Shown: positions 26,501 to 37,640, counted from the first letter of the stretch. The stretch: DNA of 64,000 nt from Apoda limacodes (GCA_946406115.1 OX291550.1:25706722-25770721); one strand, 5' to 3'. Made by a program: numbers and translations. Notes: a model not told the origin generated them from the sequence alone.

Positions 26501-29500
26501 AAATAATCCAATCCAAAATATTTTTTTTTTTTTGAAGGTCACACCGCCTTCCTAAGCAAACCCTTAGACAAAACACTGTTTTGTTTTAGTTTAAGCCACC
26601 ACTCCGCCACCGCCACTACCCCGGCATGTCGGTAACTCTTCGATAAGCTTCGATACAAATCGATGGCATGAGACGCACATAACTTCATGCCGTTTGTACT
26701 AATCATGTTTCGATTCACGCGCATCGATTTGCGAGTATTTTTGTATAACAGAGCACTTTGGGCGGGCGGGTTTTTGTTCGAGTAAATGTTAACTACCTCG
26801 ACATAAAGATGAATAAACCAATATTAGATGACGGTTAGTGAACTAAATTATTAAATAGTTTGTGATGTGTTTGCGATTTTGTAATTCGTTTTGGGAGCGC
26901 AACGCACAAGTGCACTTAGAGACAGCCGCCACTAGCTAGAATTGAATACAATAAAAAGCTACTGCCAACAATACAGTAAACATTATTCATTTAAAAAACT
27001 GTAATCCAAAATGAGGATAAAATAAGACTATTGGATATAATTTAGAGGTTATTTAATAAATATATTATATGGGGTATATACAGTACAGTATTATCTACAG
27101 TATGGGGTTCTTCTAGAAAGAAGTAATTGGATTTTTGAAGGGTCGGACACTCGCGAGTGATACCCCTGGTGTTACAAGCGTCCATAGGCTACGGTGACCG
27201 CTTACCATCAGGCGGACCGTATGCTTGTTTGCCACCTAAGTGGTATAAAAAATAAAAAAAAACCAAATAATTCGATGATTTGAGCTCCCGATATTTCGAT
27301 GCTGTTACGAGCGCCTTTTCCGCGGGAATTGGCACGGCACGATAGAACCCCGTAAAAATGTAAACATTTTTTATTTTTATATTTTATGCGAGGGAAAAAT
27401 TGGTCTTTATATGTGAGTCGGTATTTAGAAATTGCGAGTACCTACGTCTATTTAAGATACATAGGTATTGATTTGAGTATAACAACATTTAAAAAAGTTA
27501 GTGTATAGTACACTAATATTATAAAGAGGAAAGATTTGATTGATTGTTTGTTTGTATTGAATAGGCTCCGAAACTACTTTACCGATTAAAAAAATTCTTT
27601 TACCATTAGAAGCCGACATTATCCCTGATGAACATAGGCTACTTTTTACTATGGGAAAACAGGTAATAGGACAACAGGTAGTAAGAATTATCCTTCCGTA
27701 CTTATCTTTTTTACATAACTTCTAAACGGCTGAACTGATTGGGTTGAAATTTTATATGGGTGTTTCGATAGTTTCCTGGATGATTTAAAAATACAATTGG
27801 AACCGGTAGGAGGTGCGGTGCTGCTTTTGGTATGTCAACTACTAAACGGCTTGACCGATTGGGTTAAAATTTTGTATGTGTATTTCTATGGTTTCACAGA
27901 CACGAATGTATTATGCCATTAAACATAAAAGATTTGTTTGTTTTTTTTCTATAATAATTGAGGAGTTGTCGTAGGAACCTACGCCGATAACGAAATTTGG
28001 CAGAAGCAAGTGATGTTATAAATAAAAAAAATTGGTTGCCTGTAAAGTCGGTATACGGGCGAAAGTTTTACGTGACAACTTGTGCCTTTCACTTTTTATG
28101 TCTGTCTCTCTCGCTCTTAGGCGGGCTAACCATGCCGCGTGCCTCTCACTCGCTCTCATTGTGAGCGCATAACGTGAGCGGAGCGTAACGCAGTTTCTTG
28201 AAGTGTCACCCGGCAAACCAATTTATAAGACGTTGTCACGTCAAAAACCTCTAAAATATTATATAAACTAAGATATTTATTATACATACAACCAACATTT
28301 TTTCTACGTAATTAGTGCAATACTGTTATCCTTGAACAAAGCAAATAGATTGTCACAAATGTATGACTAACCTTGTGTGACGGTCTCTGCACAGGGTTCA
28401 CAGGGCTCCTCATGGCAGTTCTGTGTGCATTTGTGAACGCCACAGTCAAGAGTGCGTTTACACACGCGGCCACACAACTGCGGCAGTTTACTGCTGCAGA
28501 GCACCGAGCGAGTCTCCGCACCGCAACCACAATGTCTGCGAAACAATAGTTTTACAGTTTAATACCTTCCAAAGACATAGTAATAGTGGATCCCTAGTTC
28601 ATGGGCGTTTCCTAGTTTTCGGAAAAGTGTACCCCTCCCACCCTCATGATCATCAAAAATGCCTACATAGAGGTAATTAAAAATTTATATAGGTATGTTA
28701 TATTGGTACACATGACAAAACCAGTAGGTATTAACCACTTAGTGATCACCAATATTTGCAGTTTGATTAGCATTTACACAGGAAAAAATATTAGGCATAG
28801 GTTAATATCCTCTTTCCTGATACTATTAAATTTAGCACTAACTTATTTACAGTAGCTTGACAAGGTGGGCACGGTCCAGGGTGGCAGAGTAAGGTGCAAG
28901 GGTGAGGGCAGTCTCTTGGCCGCTTGCAGGACTTGCCGCATGTGTGGGCTCCAGTGGCCCCTCGCTGATATTCAGGAGACCGGACTGAGCCACACATGCA
29001 TCGATATTCAGTTGGTACTTCCTCACTTGTGTTTTGGCAAGCTGGACAACGCCATTTTCCTTCTGCAAATGATACACACTATTTTGTACAGTTTGTGTTT
29101 TATTATATATGTGTGTGGATCCAATGGATGCAGCAATGAAATTAATAGTTTTTAGGGTTCCATAGCCAAATGGCAAAAACGCAACCCTTATAGATTTGTC
29201 ATGTCTGTCTGTGTCACAGCCACTTTTTTCTGAAACTATAAGAACTATACTGTTGAAACTTGGTGAGTAGATGTATTCTGTGAACCGCATTAAGATTTTT
29301 AAACAAAAATAGAAATAAAACAATAAATTTTTGGGGTTCCCCATACTTAAAACTGAAACTCAAAAATTTTTTTTTCATCAAACCCACATGTGGGGATGGA
29401 CACCCCGGTTGATAGGTCTTCAAAAATGATATTGAGGTTTCTTATATAATTTTTTTCTAAACTAAATAGTTTACGCGAGAGACATTTCCAAAGTGGTAAA

Positions 29501-32500
29501 ATGTGTGTCCCCCCCTGTAACTTCTAAAATAAGATAATGATAAAACTAAAAAAATATATGATGAACATTACCATGCAAACTTCCACCGAAAATGGGTTTG
29601 ATTGAGATCTAGTAAGTAGTTTTTGTTTTTAATACGTCATAAATCGTAAACCGCAATTTACCTTTCATTCAATCAACTGAAGTACGAAAATATTTTGTGT
29701 GTGTTTGTAGATTACATAAATGGTACGGAACCCTCGGTGCGCGAATCCAACTCGCACGTGGCCGGACCTACTACTATGATTTTTTTTAATTAAAAACGGA
29801 TTATCTTTATCGTATTATATAGTTTCAGAAAAAGTTGTTTTAATTGGTAACTGGTTTCGAAAACATTATAAATGACATTTGTATAAACAACTTGGGCCCT
29901 GCAAAAGTCCATAAAATTGCCTCTTTTTTATGACATTTATAGATGTACGCTGTACAATGTTCAAGTGTAAATATTTGAACTAATTCTTAAGAAAAAACAT
30001 ACAGCCATAAAATAATTCATTACTTCCAGGATATTTAATTTCTATCCAATTCTGTTTAGATTTGGAGGCAAAAAGTGGAAAATAAAAAAACACCTTTTTT
30101 GATGATTGTGACTAGGTAGGTATAATTAGCCCAAGGCACAGTTGTCCCTATCGCACATTGGTGTCTTGGCCCAGGTCTGATATTTTCTCTTAAAGTATTA
30201 AATTCTAAGTATCCAAATCTTTCCTGTCTGATGACATCTAGATTGCCAAACATTCCTTAATTAGCATAGGCAAACTCTTAACATCATTGTTGTTCATGGT
30301 TTACATATTTCTTACAAATTTTTTAAACACAAGGAGCTCTAAATCACTTGTTTAATGTTAACACAATAAATTCCTACATCTTAGCATTTAGTGTATGACA
30401 CAAGTAATTATTTAACTTAAATTAATCAGGTACTTAATGCAGTCAATACTCATATGGAGGTATGACATAACTGCCATATTTTACATCTAATTTGCAGCCA
30501 CCCAATTTTAGTCTTAGTTTTGACGATTCATAAGTGCTTTTAAAAACCTTTCAAAAACAAATGATTAGACTAAAAAAATGGATATGACGGAAGAAAGTTA
30601 TAGTTGATATATGTAAATAGCATAGTTCATATAATGACAATGCCATGAACTGCAATTCAAAAAGTTGATTTATAAAGTAAGATACCATTTTTAGGATTCC
30701 GTACCCAGAGGGTGCCAACAACCTTTGGTGAATGCATCTACGTGTCTAATGCCATCTGAAAAACCTACAAAAAGTAAGCCTTCTGCACTAAAAATGATTT
30801 ATACTACTGACAAATTGATGAAGCCCTGGCTGCAAGAAAGGATTCAGACCGTACTTTTGACAAGAAATGAGAGGCGATATACCACAGAAATCTTGAAAGT
30901 TGATAACCCTATATCCAAGTGCTAGTCAAGGTGTTTCTAAAAGTTGCAAAATCAGCAGCTTCTGTTCTTCAAAAAAATGTCAAATGACCACAATCTTCTG
31001 CAATGGCTACAATAAGGTGATATAAAAGGTGCTTATTGTTTCAATGAGCAATAATTGCTCAATATAGTTTATTTATGAGGCAGTTTATGTTGTTTGTTTA
31101 AGATACAAATAATAATGGTACTTAAAGTTTATTTATTTCTTATAAATAAATTTGATAAAAAAAAAAGGTGGTTTAAATTGCTGCAAATTTTACGAAAGGG
31201 TTGTTGACAAATTACAAATTAGGGTTAGTGAGCTAGGGTTAAGAGAAGCAGCAACACATTTGTTTGTTGGAAACAATAGTCAAAGTTAAGCAACGTCGGG
31301 CTTGGTGAGTACTTGGATGGATTGGACCCTTGGTGCGCAAGTCCAACTTGCACTTAGCCGGTTTTTTAAATCCACAATGATATAATAATGATATAAAAAC
31401 TTACCAACTATACTGCTTGTAGCCCATTTCCTGATACACCTAAGATGGAAGACATGATAGCAATTACCACATGACCAGACAGAGTCCATCTGTTTGACAC
31501 GTTCACAACACACTAAACACTCTAAGATGCCAGCATCCAATTGCTCAGTTAGTCTCTCACGCTGTGTTAATTCTTTGTTGCCTAAAAAATAAATCTCATT
31601 ATTTTGATACTATTAAAGAACTTTTTTTAACTTTATAAAATTAAATATAAATGAAGTTGAAACATTATGTGACTCGAAATGATTATAGTTATAGATAGAA
31701 AATGTAATGAAGTTTGAATAATAAATAAATATACAATTTCATATTTAAGAATAATAATGCTAAGAAATGACTTTAGGGGTACTGATGAAAATAAAAAAAA
31801 AATAAGTCAAGTACCAAAAATAGACATACAGACCTAAATCATGTCCATGTTTGTTTTTGCTTCTGGAAGGACTCGCAACACTCTCAGATTTCACTCTATC
31901 CGATTTTTCATTTCTTTGCTGAATATAAGATTTAGCATATTGTTCATCATCAACATTGTTACGATAACCCATTCTTATTCTGTGACTACCAATTGAAGCC
32001 TTATGTCTTCCCAGTCCTTCACTTCTCCCTAACCTCACATCCTGAGTACTTTTATTTGCTGCACTATTGTAAAATGTACGAGCTACATCAGACTCTTTAC
32101 TTTTAGCCTTAACATGCTTTGGTTGATTTTTACTATTGTTACCAAAATTATGTCCATTTCGTTGATTACCATAAACCTTAACTTCAGGATGGCCGATACT
32201 TGTATCACTTGGATCGTCATAGTTATCATAAAGTACTTCATTATCCCGTGGACTGCTTTTGGTTTCATGTGAATTAGATTGACTATTGTAGTATGACTTA
32301 TGTTCTCTTTCAACTACTTGACTTCTATCTCTCCAGTTATAATCTGAAGAACTACCACATTTACTTTTGCTTTCACGCATACCATTCTGATTATTTGGCT
32401 CTGGAAAACTTGAGCTTTGAGGGCTAGGTTTAACAATAGAGCTCTTTGGTACAAATTCAGTAGCCGTAGGTGTGAGATTTGATCTCAACAATAATTCATT

Positions 32501-32821
32501 GGTGTGTGTATTCAAATATTGATTATGGTTGTCTCCAGTAGAGCCGTTCTGCCTGTAGTTTAATTGGGATGAGTCGTGAGTATTTGAGGTAGGAAAACTG
32601 TGCTGACCATCAGGGTAGCTTTGATACTGCATGTTGTAGTTTGTACTAGGATTAATGCCATTACCCGGTACTTGGGACAGAAACTCATTAAAACTGACAT
32701 ACTGATCATATTGTCTGTTAGGATAATACCCTTGATTCATGTACTGGGCATTATCACTATTCCATGTATTACTGTCCTGATAATGACTATTATGAGCAAA
32801 TGTGTTGTTCCACTGAGACAT
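14522..32821 (-). CDS. stc: Shuttle craft / NFX1-type zinc finger protein, 16 exons, 1,123 residues
   Basis: The NFX1 family acts as nucleic-acid-binding regulators with RING-type and NF-X1 zinc fingers. Exons in transcript order: 32821-31834, 31581-31405, 29062-28843, 28535-28372, 26323-26119, 24723-24599, 23776-23649, 23353-23200, 22757-22561, 22054-21930, 20250-20056, 18365-18276, 16226-16028, 15685-15542, 14904-14765, 14642-14522. All junctions are GT-AG and in phase; the total is 3,372 nt. Residues 1-330 are Asn/Ser/Gln-rich with a PAM2 motif ([13 protein letters not shown], about 115-127) for poly(A)-binding protein. A RING-CH-like finger spans about 351-398 (ECLVCCE to RCPACQ). NF-X1 fingers fill about 405-895, for example [15 protein letters not shown]. 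An R3H domain spans about 985-1040 ([18 protein letters not shown]). The C-terminus is DYFDNPPDN. Length matches NFX1/stc (about 1,100). The ATG follows an acceptor at 32838, so at least one 5' UTR exon lies upstream. The exon 9 acceptor (GTGAAG|GT) is the weakest. Confidence 0.93.
15170..15300 (-). repeat. MITE-family fragment (related to 44500-44600)
   Basis: GCTCGCACAGATGCGATAAC, CGACCACTGTCATCAGAAAT and TACTACTATTTT match the reverse complement of 44520-44600 closely. It lies in the intron between the last two R3H-region exons of the NFX1-like gene. Confidence 0.6.
15741..15938. mobile_element. MITE with about 53-bp terminal inverted repeats
   Basis: The left arm 15741-15793 (GTGTGTATATCCACTAGTTA, then TTCTAGGGATTAAAACCGTG) is inverted, with about 80% identity, in the right arm 15885-15938 (CACGGTTTTATTCCCTAAAG, GGGTAAACCAGTGACTGG, AACACAC). 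The centre is AT-rich and non-coding. It sits in an NFX1-like gene intron. Confidence 0.75.
16351..16480 (+). mobile_element. LINE 3'-end fragment (family of 19014-19735)
   Basis: GGCTACTTTCTACCATCGCA, CCGCTCGCCATCGGCAG and GAATTCATTTC match the C-terminal coding part of the LINE fragment at 19430-19500. It is diverged beyond about 16430. It lies in an intron of the NFX1-like gene, on the opposite strand. Confidence 0.7.
16868..17012 (+). mobile_element. GC-rich block and Helitron-like tail
   Basis: A GC-rich stretch (CGCGCGGGGCGGACGTCGAC and GACGGCGGCGGCGCGGGAGC) at about 16883-16925 is followed by CAACTAGCTTTTGCCCGCGG and TTTCACCCGCATTAA at 16972-17000. The latter resembles the CTAGCTTTTGCCCGCGG sequence widespread in Lepidoptera and attributed to Lep1 Helitron-like elements. 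That assignment is from memory and not tested. Confidence 0.45.
18480..18740 (+). repeat. tRNA-related SINE with AT microsatellite
   Basis: CTCCTGGGTTCGATTCCGCG (B-box-like) is followed by CAAATGTTCGTATTTGTCTT and a common SINE tail containing TTTGTATCTGCTGTCTGGTA and GATCAGACGGCGTTGTGT. An AT dinucleotide run at 18601-18630 interrupts it. The same tail is seen at 46570-46660. Confidence 0.6.
19014..19735 (+). pseudogene. Non-LTR retrotransposon fragment with reverse transcriptase remnants
   Basis: Three collinear pieces of one LINE ORF2 lie here. First is a fingers region ([20 protein letters not shown]). After a deletion comes a palm piece with [17 protein letters not shown], the [20 protein letters not shown] box and CYADDS, in a shifted frame. 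After a second deletion comes the C-terminal piece ([20 protein letters not shown]) and the 3' tail GGTGACCGCTTACCTTCAGG. The catalytic core between fingers and palm is missing, so it is dead. It resembles CR1/Jockey-type elements. It lies in an NFX1-like gene intron in antisense. Confidence 0.85.
21441..21665 (+). mobile_element. LINE 3'-end copy (family of 19014-19735)
   Basis: Matches 19430-19715 with an internal deletion: GCCCACGACTACTTTCTACC, GCGAACGCTTGGGTTGTGGA, CTAAGGACTATAGTATGGGG, then directly AAGCTTGTTTGCCACTTTAC and an A-rich end. It is intronic in the NFX1-like gene. Confidence 0.85.
23860..24135 (+). repeat. Helitron-like dispersed repeat remnant
   Basis: GTTTGTTACTAAATCACGCT, GACGCATCGGGATAAAACTT and GGAAAAAGGCTACATTTTATCC resemble a short non-coding repeat frequent in lepidopteran introns. 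Related text occurs at 27530-27960 and 61080-61240 (cells of the form: unspecific start, then ACCGATT..GAT...AATTTGGCA). The class is uncertain. Confidence 0.4.
25260..25313. repeat. Perfect 19-bp inverted repeat with 16-nt loop
   Basis: The left arm 25260-25278 (GGATAGGATGTATTTGTAA) and right arm 25295-25313 (TTACAAATACATCCTATCC) are exact reverse complements around a 16-nt spacer. It lies in the intron between NFX1-like exons 5 and 6. Confidence 0.9.
25424..25480. repeat. Three tandem copies of TTATTGTGCAACATATAT
   Basis: A unit of 18-20 bp is repeated three times in an intron of the NFX1-like gene. Confidence 0.9.
27097..27262 (+). mobile_element. LINE 3'-end copy (family of 19014-19735)
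   Basis: CAGTATGGGGTTCTTCTAGA, ATTGGATTTTTGAAGGGTC, then GGTGACCGCTTACCATCAGG and TATGCTTGTTTGCCACCTAA followed by GTGGTATAAAA and an A-rich end. This is the 3' end of the same LINE family, here with the longer tail between the coding end and the GGTGACCGC box. Confidence 0.85.
27525..27965 (+). repeat. Helitron-like dispersed repeat remnant, internally duplicated
   Basis: AACTTCTAAACGGCTGAACT with GATTGGGTTGAAATTTTATA at about 27715-27765 is repeated as CTACTAAACGGCTTGACCGA with TTGGGTTAAAATTTTGTATG at about 27838-27885. The start (AGAGGAAAGATTTGATTGAT) is typical of a short repeat common in lepidopteran introns. No coding capacity. Confidence 0.5.
28068..28243. mobile_element. MITE ending in ACGTGACAAC / GTTGTCACGT
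   Basis: The left end TTTTACGTGACAACTTG and right end AGACGTTGTCACGTCAAAA are inverted copies. The interior (CTCTCGCTCTTAGGCGGGC, GTGAGCGGAGCGTAACGCAG) is non-coding despite an open frame on the minus strand. It lies in intron 4 of the NFX1-like gene. Confidence 0.7.
29150..29768 (+). repeat. Near full-length dispersed repeat (GGTACGGAACCCT...GTGGCCGG family)
   Basis: It starts TTTTTAGGGTTCCATAGCCAA, passes TGTCATGTCTGTCTGTGTC, GGGGTTCCCCATACTTAAAA and ATACGTCATAAATCGTAAAC, and ends GGTACGGAACCCTCGGTGCG...CACGTGGCCGG. An inverted relative lies at 60265-60810. It is non-coding and about 620 bp long, in intron 2 of the NFX1-like gene, antisense. Confidence 0.75.
31230..31368 (+). repeat. 5S-rRNA-like SINE
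   Basis: AAAGTTAAGCAACGTCGGGC, then TTGGTGAGTACTTGGATGG at about 31278-31317 closely resembles the box A to box C segment of 5S rRNA. It runs into CCCTTGGTGCGCAAGTCC...TTAGCCGGTTTTTT. This is the clearest copy of the family and ends 37 bases before exon 2 of the NFX1-like gene (31405), that is, just inside its downstream intron. Confidence 0.75.
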
Positions 32822-32837
32822 CTTGATTAATTAATTT

Positions 32838-33395
32838 CTGTAATACTCGAAATATTGTGAAATTATTTACAACTTACAACAAAAGTAAAAGGGCTGTATG
32901 TATGCAGAACCAATAATTTTCTTTTCAGTTCTGTTACGTTTTGAGGACCACAGGCCGAAGCCTGGGATCTAAAAAGTTGAAAACAATAACCTGAAACAAT
33001 TAATATTTTTGAGGAAACAAATACTACGGTGTAGAGAATTTTCTATTCCTCAAATTTATGTTGACAAAGCAGTAACACTATTTAATAAAACTTACCAGCC
33101 ACTAATTACATTATAAACTGTAGAATTCAATTTAAAGAAATAGTGCAAAAAATATATTTATTTTAATTTACGATATACATATATAGGTACATAAAAATAA
33201 ATTAGAAATAAATAAATTAATCGCAACCGGAAAAGGATGGCAGAGGCACAGCAGTGTTGCTACTAGTTAACCCAGCAAAATATTGGCATAGAAAATGTAA
33301 CCACTGTTAATTGAATAATTTGTTATTTTACTGTAATTGCTAATAACTTAATAGGTAGGTATAGATACTACGTATGAAAACTCTGTTATGATTTT
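32838..33395. other. Upstream region of the NFX1-like gene, no gene seen
   Basis: It likely holds the 5' UTR exon(s) and promoter of the minus-strand gene, because an acceptor (GAGTATTACAG on the minus strand) lies 16 bases before its ATG. I could not fix the upstream donor or the start site. Confidence 0.4.
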
Positions 33396-35840
33396 CGTCT
33401 ATACATATACCTAACCGGCATTCTATGTTATATGTCAAAAAAACACATTACTAAGACTGTGTAATTACTTTTGCTTAAAATTCTAATACATTTCGTTTGA
33501 ATATGCCCACCTGATCTCTCAAGTTATGGGCCCAGGCATATAATAAATAATAATATAAGATACTAAAACTGTTGTGAAAAAAATCCGACCTAAAATTTTA
33601 CCATTGAAAAATAAAATGGCGCATAGCAGAGAAAAAAAATCTTTTCACTTGTGCAACATCAAAAAACTAAAAAGCGTTGAAAATTTCCAGATTTAGAAGA
33701 TCCAGATCGACATAATGTTCAAATCCATGTCTTTATCTGCTATTGTAAAAGGAGAACTGCAAATAGGCACTTCGGAGTCTGAAAAAGCGACTTGCTATAA
33801 AAATGACACTAAAATACAAAGAATAATAACATTTATCGAAAACAAATGTTTGCCGCAAATACTGAATTGCGAAAATTCATCTACTATGTATAAAAAGTTG
33901 ACTATCATCTTTGAACGAAACACCCAAGAGCAAAAATGTCATACCTTACAACGTACCTTACAAGTTATTTAATTACACGTACAATACAAGAGGAGACATG
34001 GCTGCTAATTTAAGTAAGCTGGAAAATCTTGTGTACAAACTCAAGGCTGTTAAGAGAGAAATTGACGATAAAATGGTGATTACAATAATCTTGAATATGC
34101 TGCCTAAAAACTTTAATCATTTCATTAAGGTTGGGACTTGGGAATCAGTGCCGAAGCAACAAAAAATGTACTGCAAGACTTTTAAATAAGAAACTGTCTA
34201 CCAAAAACATCAGTACCTATTGCGTTTAAGTTACAAAAATATGTTAAAAGTACAAACTTTAGTCAAAGGGATAAAAATAAACAAATTAACTCCAAAAAAC
34301 TGTGAAAGGAGTTGTACCGTTTTGGTATTAAAATAAATTTAAAAATTAACCAGCTTAGAAATATATTTTTTCTAAAGAACACTTAAAATCTAGAAATTCT
34401 GAAATAATAACTCTTTTTTTTAGACCTGCAATTCACAGAAAATAGTTAATAATTTAAAGTAAATCGGAACGTAGAATTACGAAACGGAGCGTATATCTTT
34501 AGGCTGATGAATAAATGGTCAGTGCTCAATACCATAAAAAAAATTGACAGCTCAAATATTATTTTTTTTTTCTTCTTTATTTCTTGGAATGTTATGGCCT
34601 GTGCTGATAATTAACTATGAATAATCATACATTTTTGAAAATCAATTTTAATTTTTAATGCAGGTCTCAATTTTTATTTTTATTATTTTACTAAGTTCTT
34701 TACCCTTGGCTTTACCTTAATACAAAAGTTGACGCTGGTTAAATTTTCTAGGAAATAAAATACCAAGCTCCATACTAATTCAGTACATGTCTTTTGTTTG
34801 AAAGCTAAGCAGACTCGCTTACCTTTTTCAACTGTAAGAAAAAAGAGCGCTTTTGGAAATTATTCACTCTAATGTGTGTGAGGTTAATGAAATAACTTGG
34901 AAGAGAAAAAAAATACTTTGTAACTTGATGGCAAGATTATACACATTTTGCCGTGACTTTTCTTCTTCAGAGGAAAATATGAAACTATGTACAGCAAATA
35001 GAGACAAAATGGAATTCCAAAGTCTATAAAATAAGATGTACAACGGAGGTGAATATGTCAACCATAATATAAGAGACAGGAGCAAAAGCAAAGCTATAGT
35101 GCTTGATTTTACTATTTCATACTCACCACAGCTGAACGGAAAGGCATATTTTTGTTGTTCGACTCAGGTATGGAAAAAGGAATGTGGGTAAAGCTTTACT
35201 AACCGCTACCTACTTGCTTAATACAAGTCCTAGCACAGCTGTAGAAGTAACTACAGCGGAACTATGGTTAAATAAAAAACCTGATATATCAAATTTACAG
35301 ATATTTCGTACTAAAACATATGCGAAAGTACTGGGAATTACAAGAACGAAGCAAAGAATATAATTTTATTAGATATTCTAATGCTGGCTTTAGACTCTGG
35401 GATCCAGAATATAGGAAAATTGTTGTATTCCGCGATATAGTATTACTTAATAGCGATAAAATAAAACAAAATGATATAAAGATATATGATATATATATTA
35501 ACATTTTTTGGAAGGATGAACTATTCGATCATGAAGATGAGTTAGTGCATTATGATGATGTGAATGAAAACAATACTAAACAAACCGATTTAGTTACTGA
35601 AGATACAAACTGTCCTGACAAAGGCGAAAACATTATAAGTTTGAATGAAAATCAACAACTAGAACACACTAATACCGAGTCTGAAGCCCATGAAGTGGGA
35701 AGAGGAATAAGAATAAAAAAAAACCGAAAACTTGGATGATTACATATATTACAGGATGCATAGGTATCATAAAATTGTACGACTAAAAATCTTTTATTTA
35801 AAACATTAATTGTATTTTAGTTTATTTAAGTGTTTTTAAA

Positions 35841-36010
35841 AGAGTAACTATCGAGTTTCTTGCCGGATTCTTCTCGGTAGAAATCAACAACATTGTGAAC
35901 CGGCGGGAAGGTGGGAGGGTTCAAAAAATAATATTTTATAACTTTGACGATTCAAAAGTGATTGTAAAATCCTTATTTGAATAAACCATTTTGACTTTGA
36001 CTTTGACTTT
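35841..36010 (+). repeat. LINE/SINE-type 3' tail with TTTGAC microsatellite
   Basis: GAGTTTCTTGCCGGATTCTT, CTCGGTAGAAATC and TGACGATTCAAAAGTGATTG, then TTTGACTTTGACTTTGAC. This tail is common in Lepidoptera. A relative at 42640-42732 ends in a TTTGA run, and the Jockey 3' UTRs here share GAGTTTCTTGCCG. Confidence 0.7.
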
Positions 36011-36963
36011 ATTTAACCTAAAAAAAAAAGCAATTACAGATACGGAAAGTGCTGAATGGATAAAGGGTAGGAATGATAAGAAAATGTCACTCTAAAAGAA
36101 ACTAACATGGGATGTTGTTGATTTAAGTAAAGTAATAAATAAAAATATACTTAGTTCTAAATGATTTTTTAAGATAAAAGACGATGGCAGGTATAAAGCG
36201 GGATTAGTTGTACGTGGCTGTCAACAAAGGACAGAAATATATTATAATGAGACCTGCAGTCCTGTAATAAATGTGAATGGATTAAGAAACATACTGGCCC
36301 TAGCAGCAACAAACGACTGGCATCTTATGCAGTTCGACATAAAAACGGCATTTTAATATGGAACCATCACCGAAGATCTATATGGAATTGCCAGATGGAT
36401 ATGAAAATCAAAAATATTGTCATTTGAATAAAGCGCTTTTTGGCTTAAAACAAGCTCCGCTAAAATGGAATATTTGACTCACTGTTTTTTTTAAAAGAAA
36501 GAGGAATAAGTGAAACTGAAAACGATCAATGTATATTTACGAATCTGAATTTTTCAATTATTTTATCACAAAGAGGTTATAGTAAAATTATTAAAAGATC
36601 TCAATACGAAATTTGAGATGACAAAGACTGAAAATCCTAAGCTGTTTATTGTGATAGAACTGAACAAACAATCATGTAAAATAAAACTTTTTCAAGATAG
36701 ATATATCAGAGAAGGGATAAAAAGTTATAATATGAAGACGCTAAGACTGCACCACACCGATGTCCTTAGGGAGTAAAACTGACCTTACGCAAAACGAAAA
36801 TATTAATGCTAACTTTCCTTATAGAGAGATAATTGATTCACTTCTGTATATATCTAACAGAACTCGTCCTGAGCCTATGCCATTAACTATTGCAGTCGAT
36901 GTGTTGAAAATCCTAGTACTACTGATGTAAATAATGCTAAAAGGATGATGCACTGCACTGACC

Positions 36964-37640
36964 TATAGTTGTAAGGTCGGTTTAAAACGAATCAAACGAT
37001 GCCGTTTAAAACCAAAATTTTGGTTTAAAACGGTTTTAAACGGAGTTTTATGGTTTTAATGGTTAGAAACAGTGTTTTTTTATATGAACTCAGAATGCAT
37101 TCAATTATCGAATTCGCCATGCAACGGAGTACTAAGCTGTGTATTTTCATGATTGTTAGATTTTTTTACTTAAAGTTATTATAAGTGAAAAGTAAAAAGC
37201 AATAAAAAAAATGCCGACCCCAGGAGGGACTCGAACCCGCACCTCCCGATTACTGGTCAGGCATGTTAAACATGTCACTACCGGAGTCTATTAATCTATT
37301 AATCTGTGGCCGCGCTGCCCTTGCGCTAAAGTATACATAGGTAGATAGTTAAATATATTTTCGTATGAAGTGCGAAGGGAACAATTATTTAAAATAACCA
37401 ATGATATAACAAGTAGTAATATTTTTTTTTTACTTATAAATATTTTATTTCAACAAATTAATCCATTCAAGTAACTAGCTTGTAAAATATTATACGTTAT
37501 TTTATGCCTGTACAATTCTAAATAGACAACTCTCTTTTGTCTCCGCAGTCGGGTATTACACCGTTTAAAACGGTGGCTTTCGGGTTTTAAACGGTGCGTT
37601 TCAGTTTTAAACGTTTTAAACTGTTTTTTTTACAACTATA
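36964..37640. mobile_element. hAT-like non-autonomous element with 8-bp target duplication
   Basis: The terminal inverted repeat TATAGTTGTAA / TTACAACTATA is flanked by the direct repeat CACTGACC (36956-36963 and 37641-37648). An 8-bp duplication is the hAT hallmark. Subterminal regions are packed with GGTTTAAAACGG-type motifs in both orientations (36980-37070 and 37560-37625), as expected for transposase binding regions. The 677-bp interior encodes nothing but contains a tRNA-like sequence at 37216-37288. It is inserted at the end of the copia remnant. Confidence 0.85.
37216..37288 (-). tRNA. tRNA-like sequence, possibly tRNA-Thr(AGT)-derived, probable pseudogene
   Basis: On the minus strand 73 nt fold as a near-cloverleaf. 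The acceptor stem GACTCCG pairs with TGGGGTC (two wobbles). The anticodon arm CCTGA-CCAGTAA-TCGGG would place AGT as anticodon. The T arm GCGGG-TTCGAGT-CCCTC has one mismatch, and the B box is GGGTTCGAGTCCC. The D arm (GTGACATGTTTAACATG) is not canonical and one extra base sits before the acceptor strand. Location inside a transposon points to a tRNA-derived or captured sequence rather than a working gene. Confidence 0.35.

Noticed and set aside
28016..28216. A minus-strand frame rich in Arg ([20 protein letters not shown])
   Set aside because: It lies wholly within a MITE with inverted ends and has no coding support.
30725..30925. A 66-codon plus-strand frame ([20 protein letters not shown]) in an intron of the NFX1-like gene
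   Set aside because: It looks protein-like, but I see no flanking splice signals, no family match, and an ATG-poor context; it may be a decayed retrocopy.
14707..32830. Many short minus- and plus-strand frames over the NFX1-like exons
   Set aside because: They are other-frame shadows of GC-rich zinc-finger exons, which are explained by the single 16-exon model.
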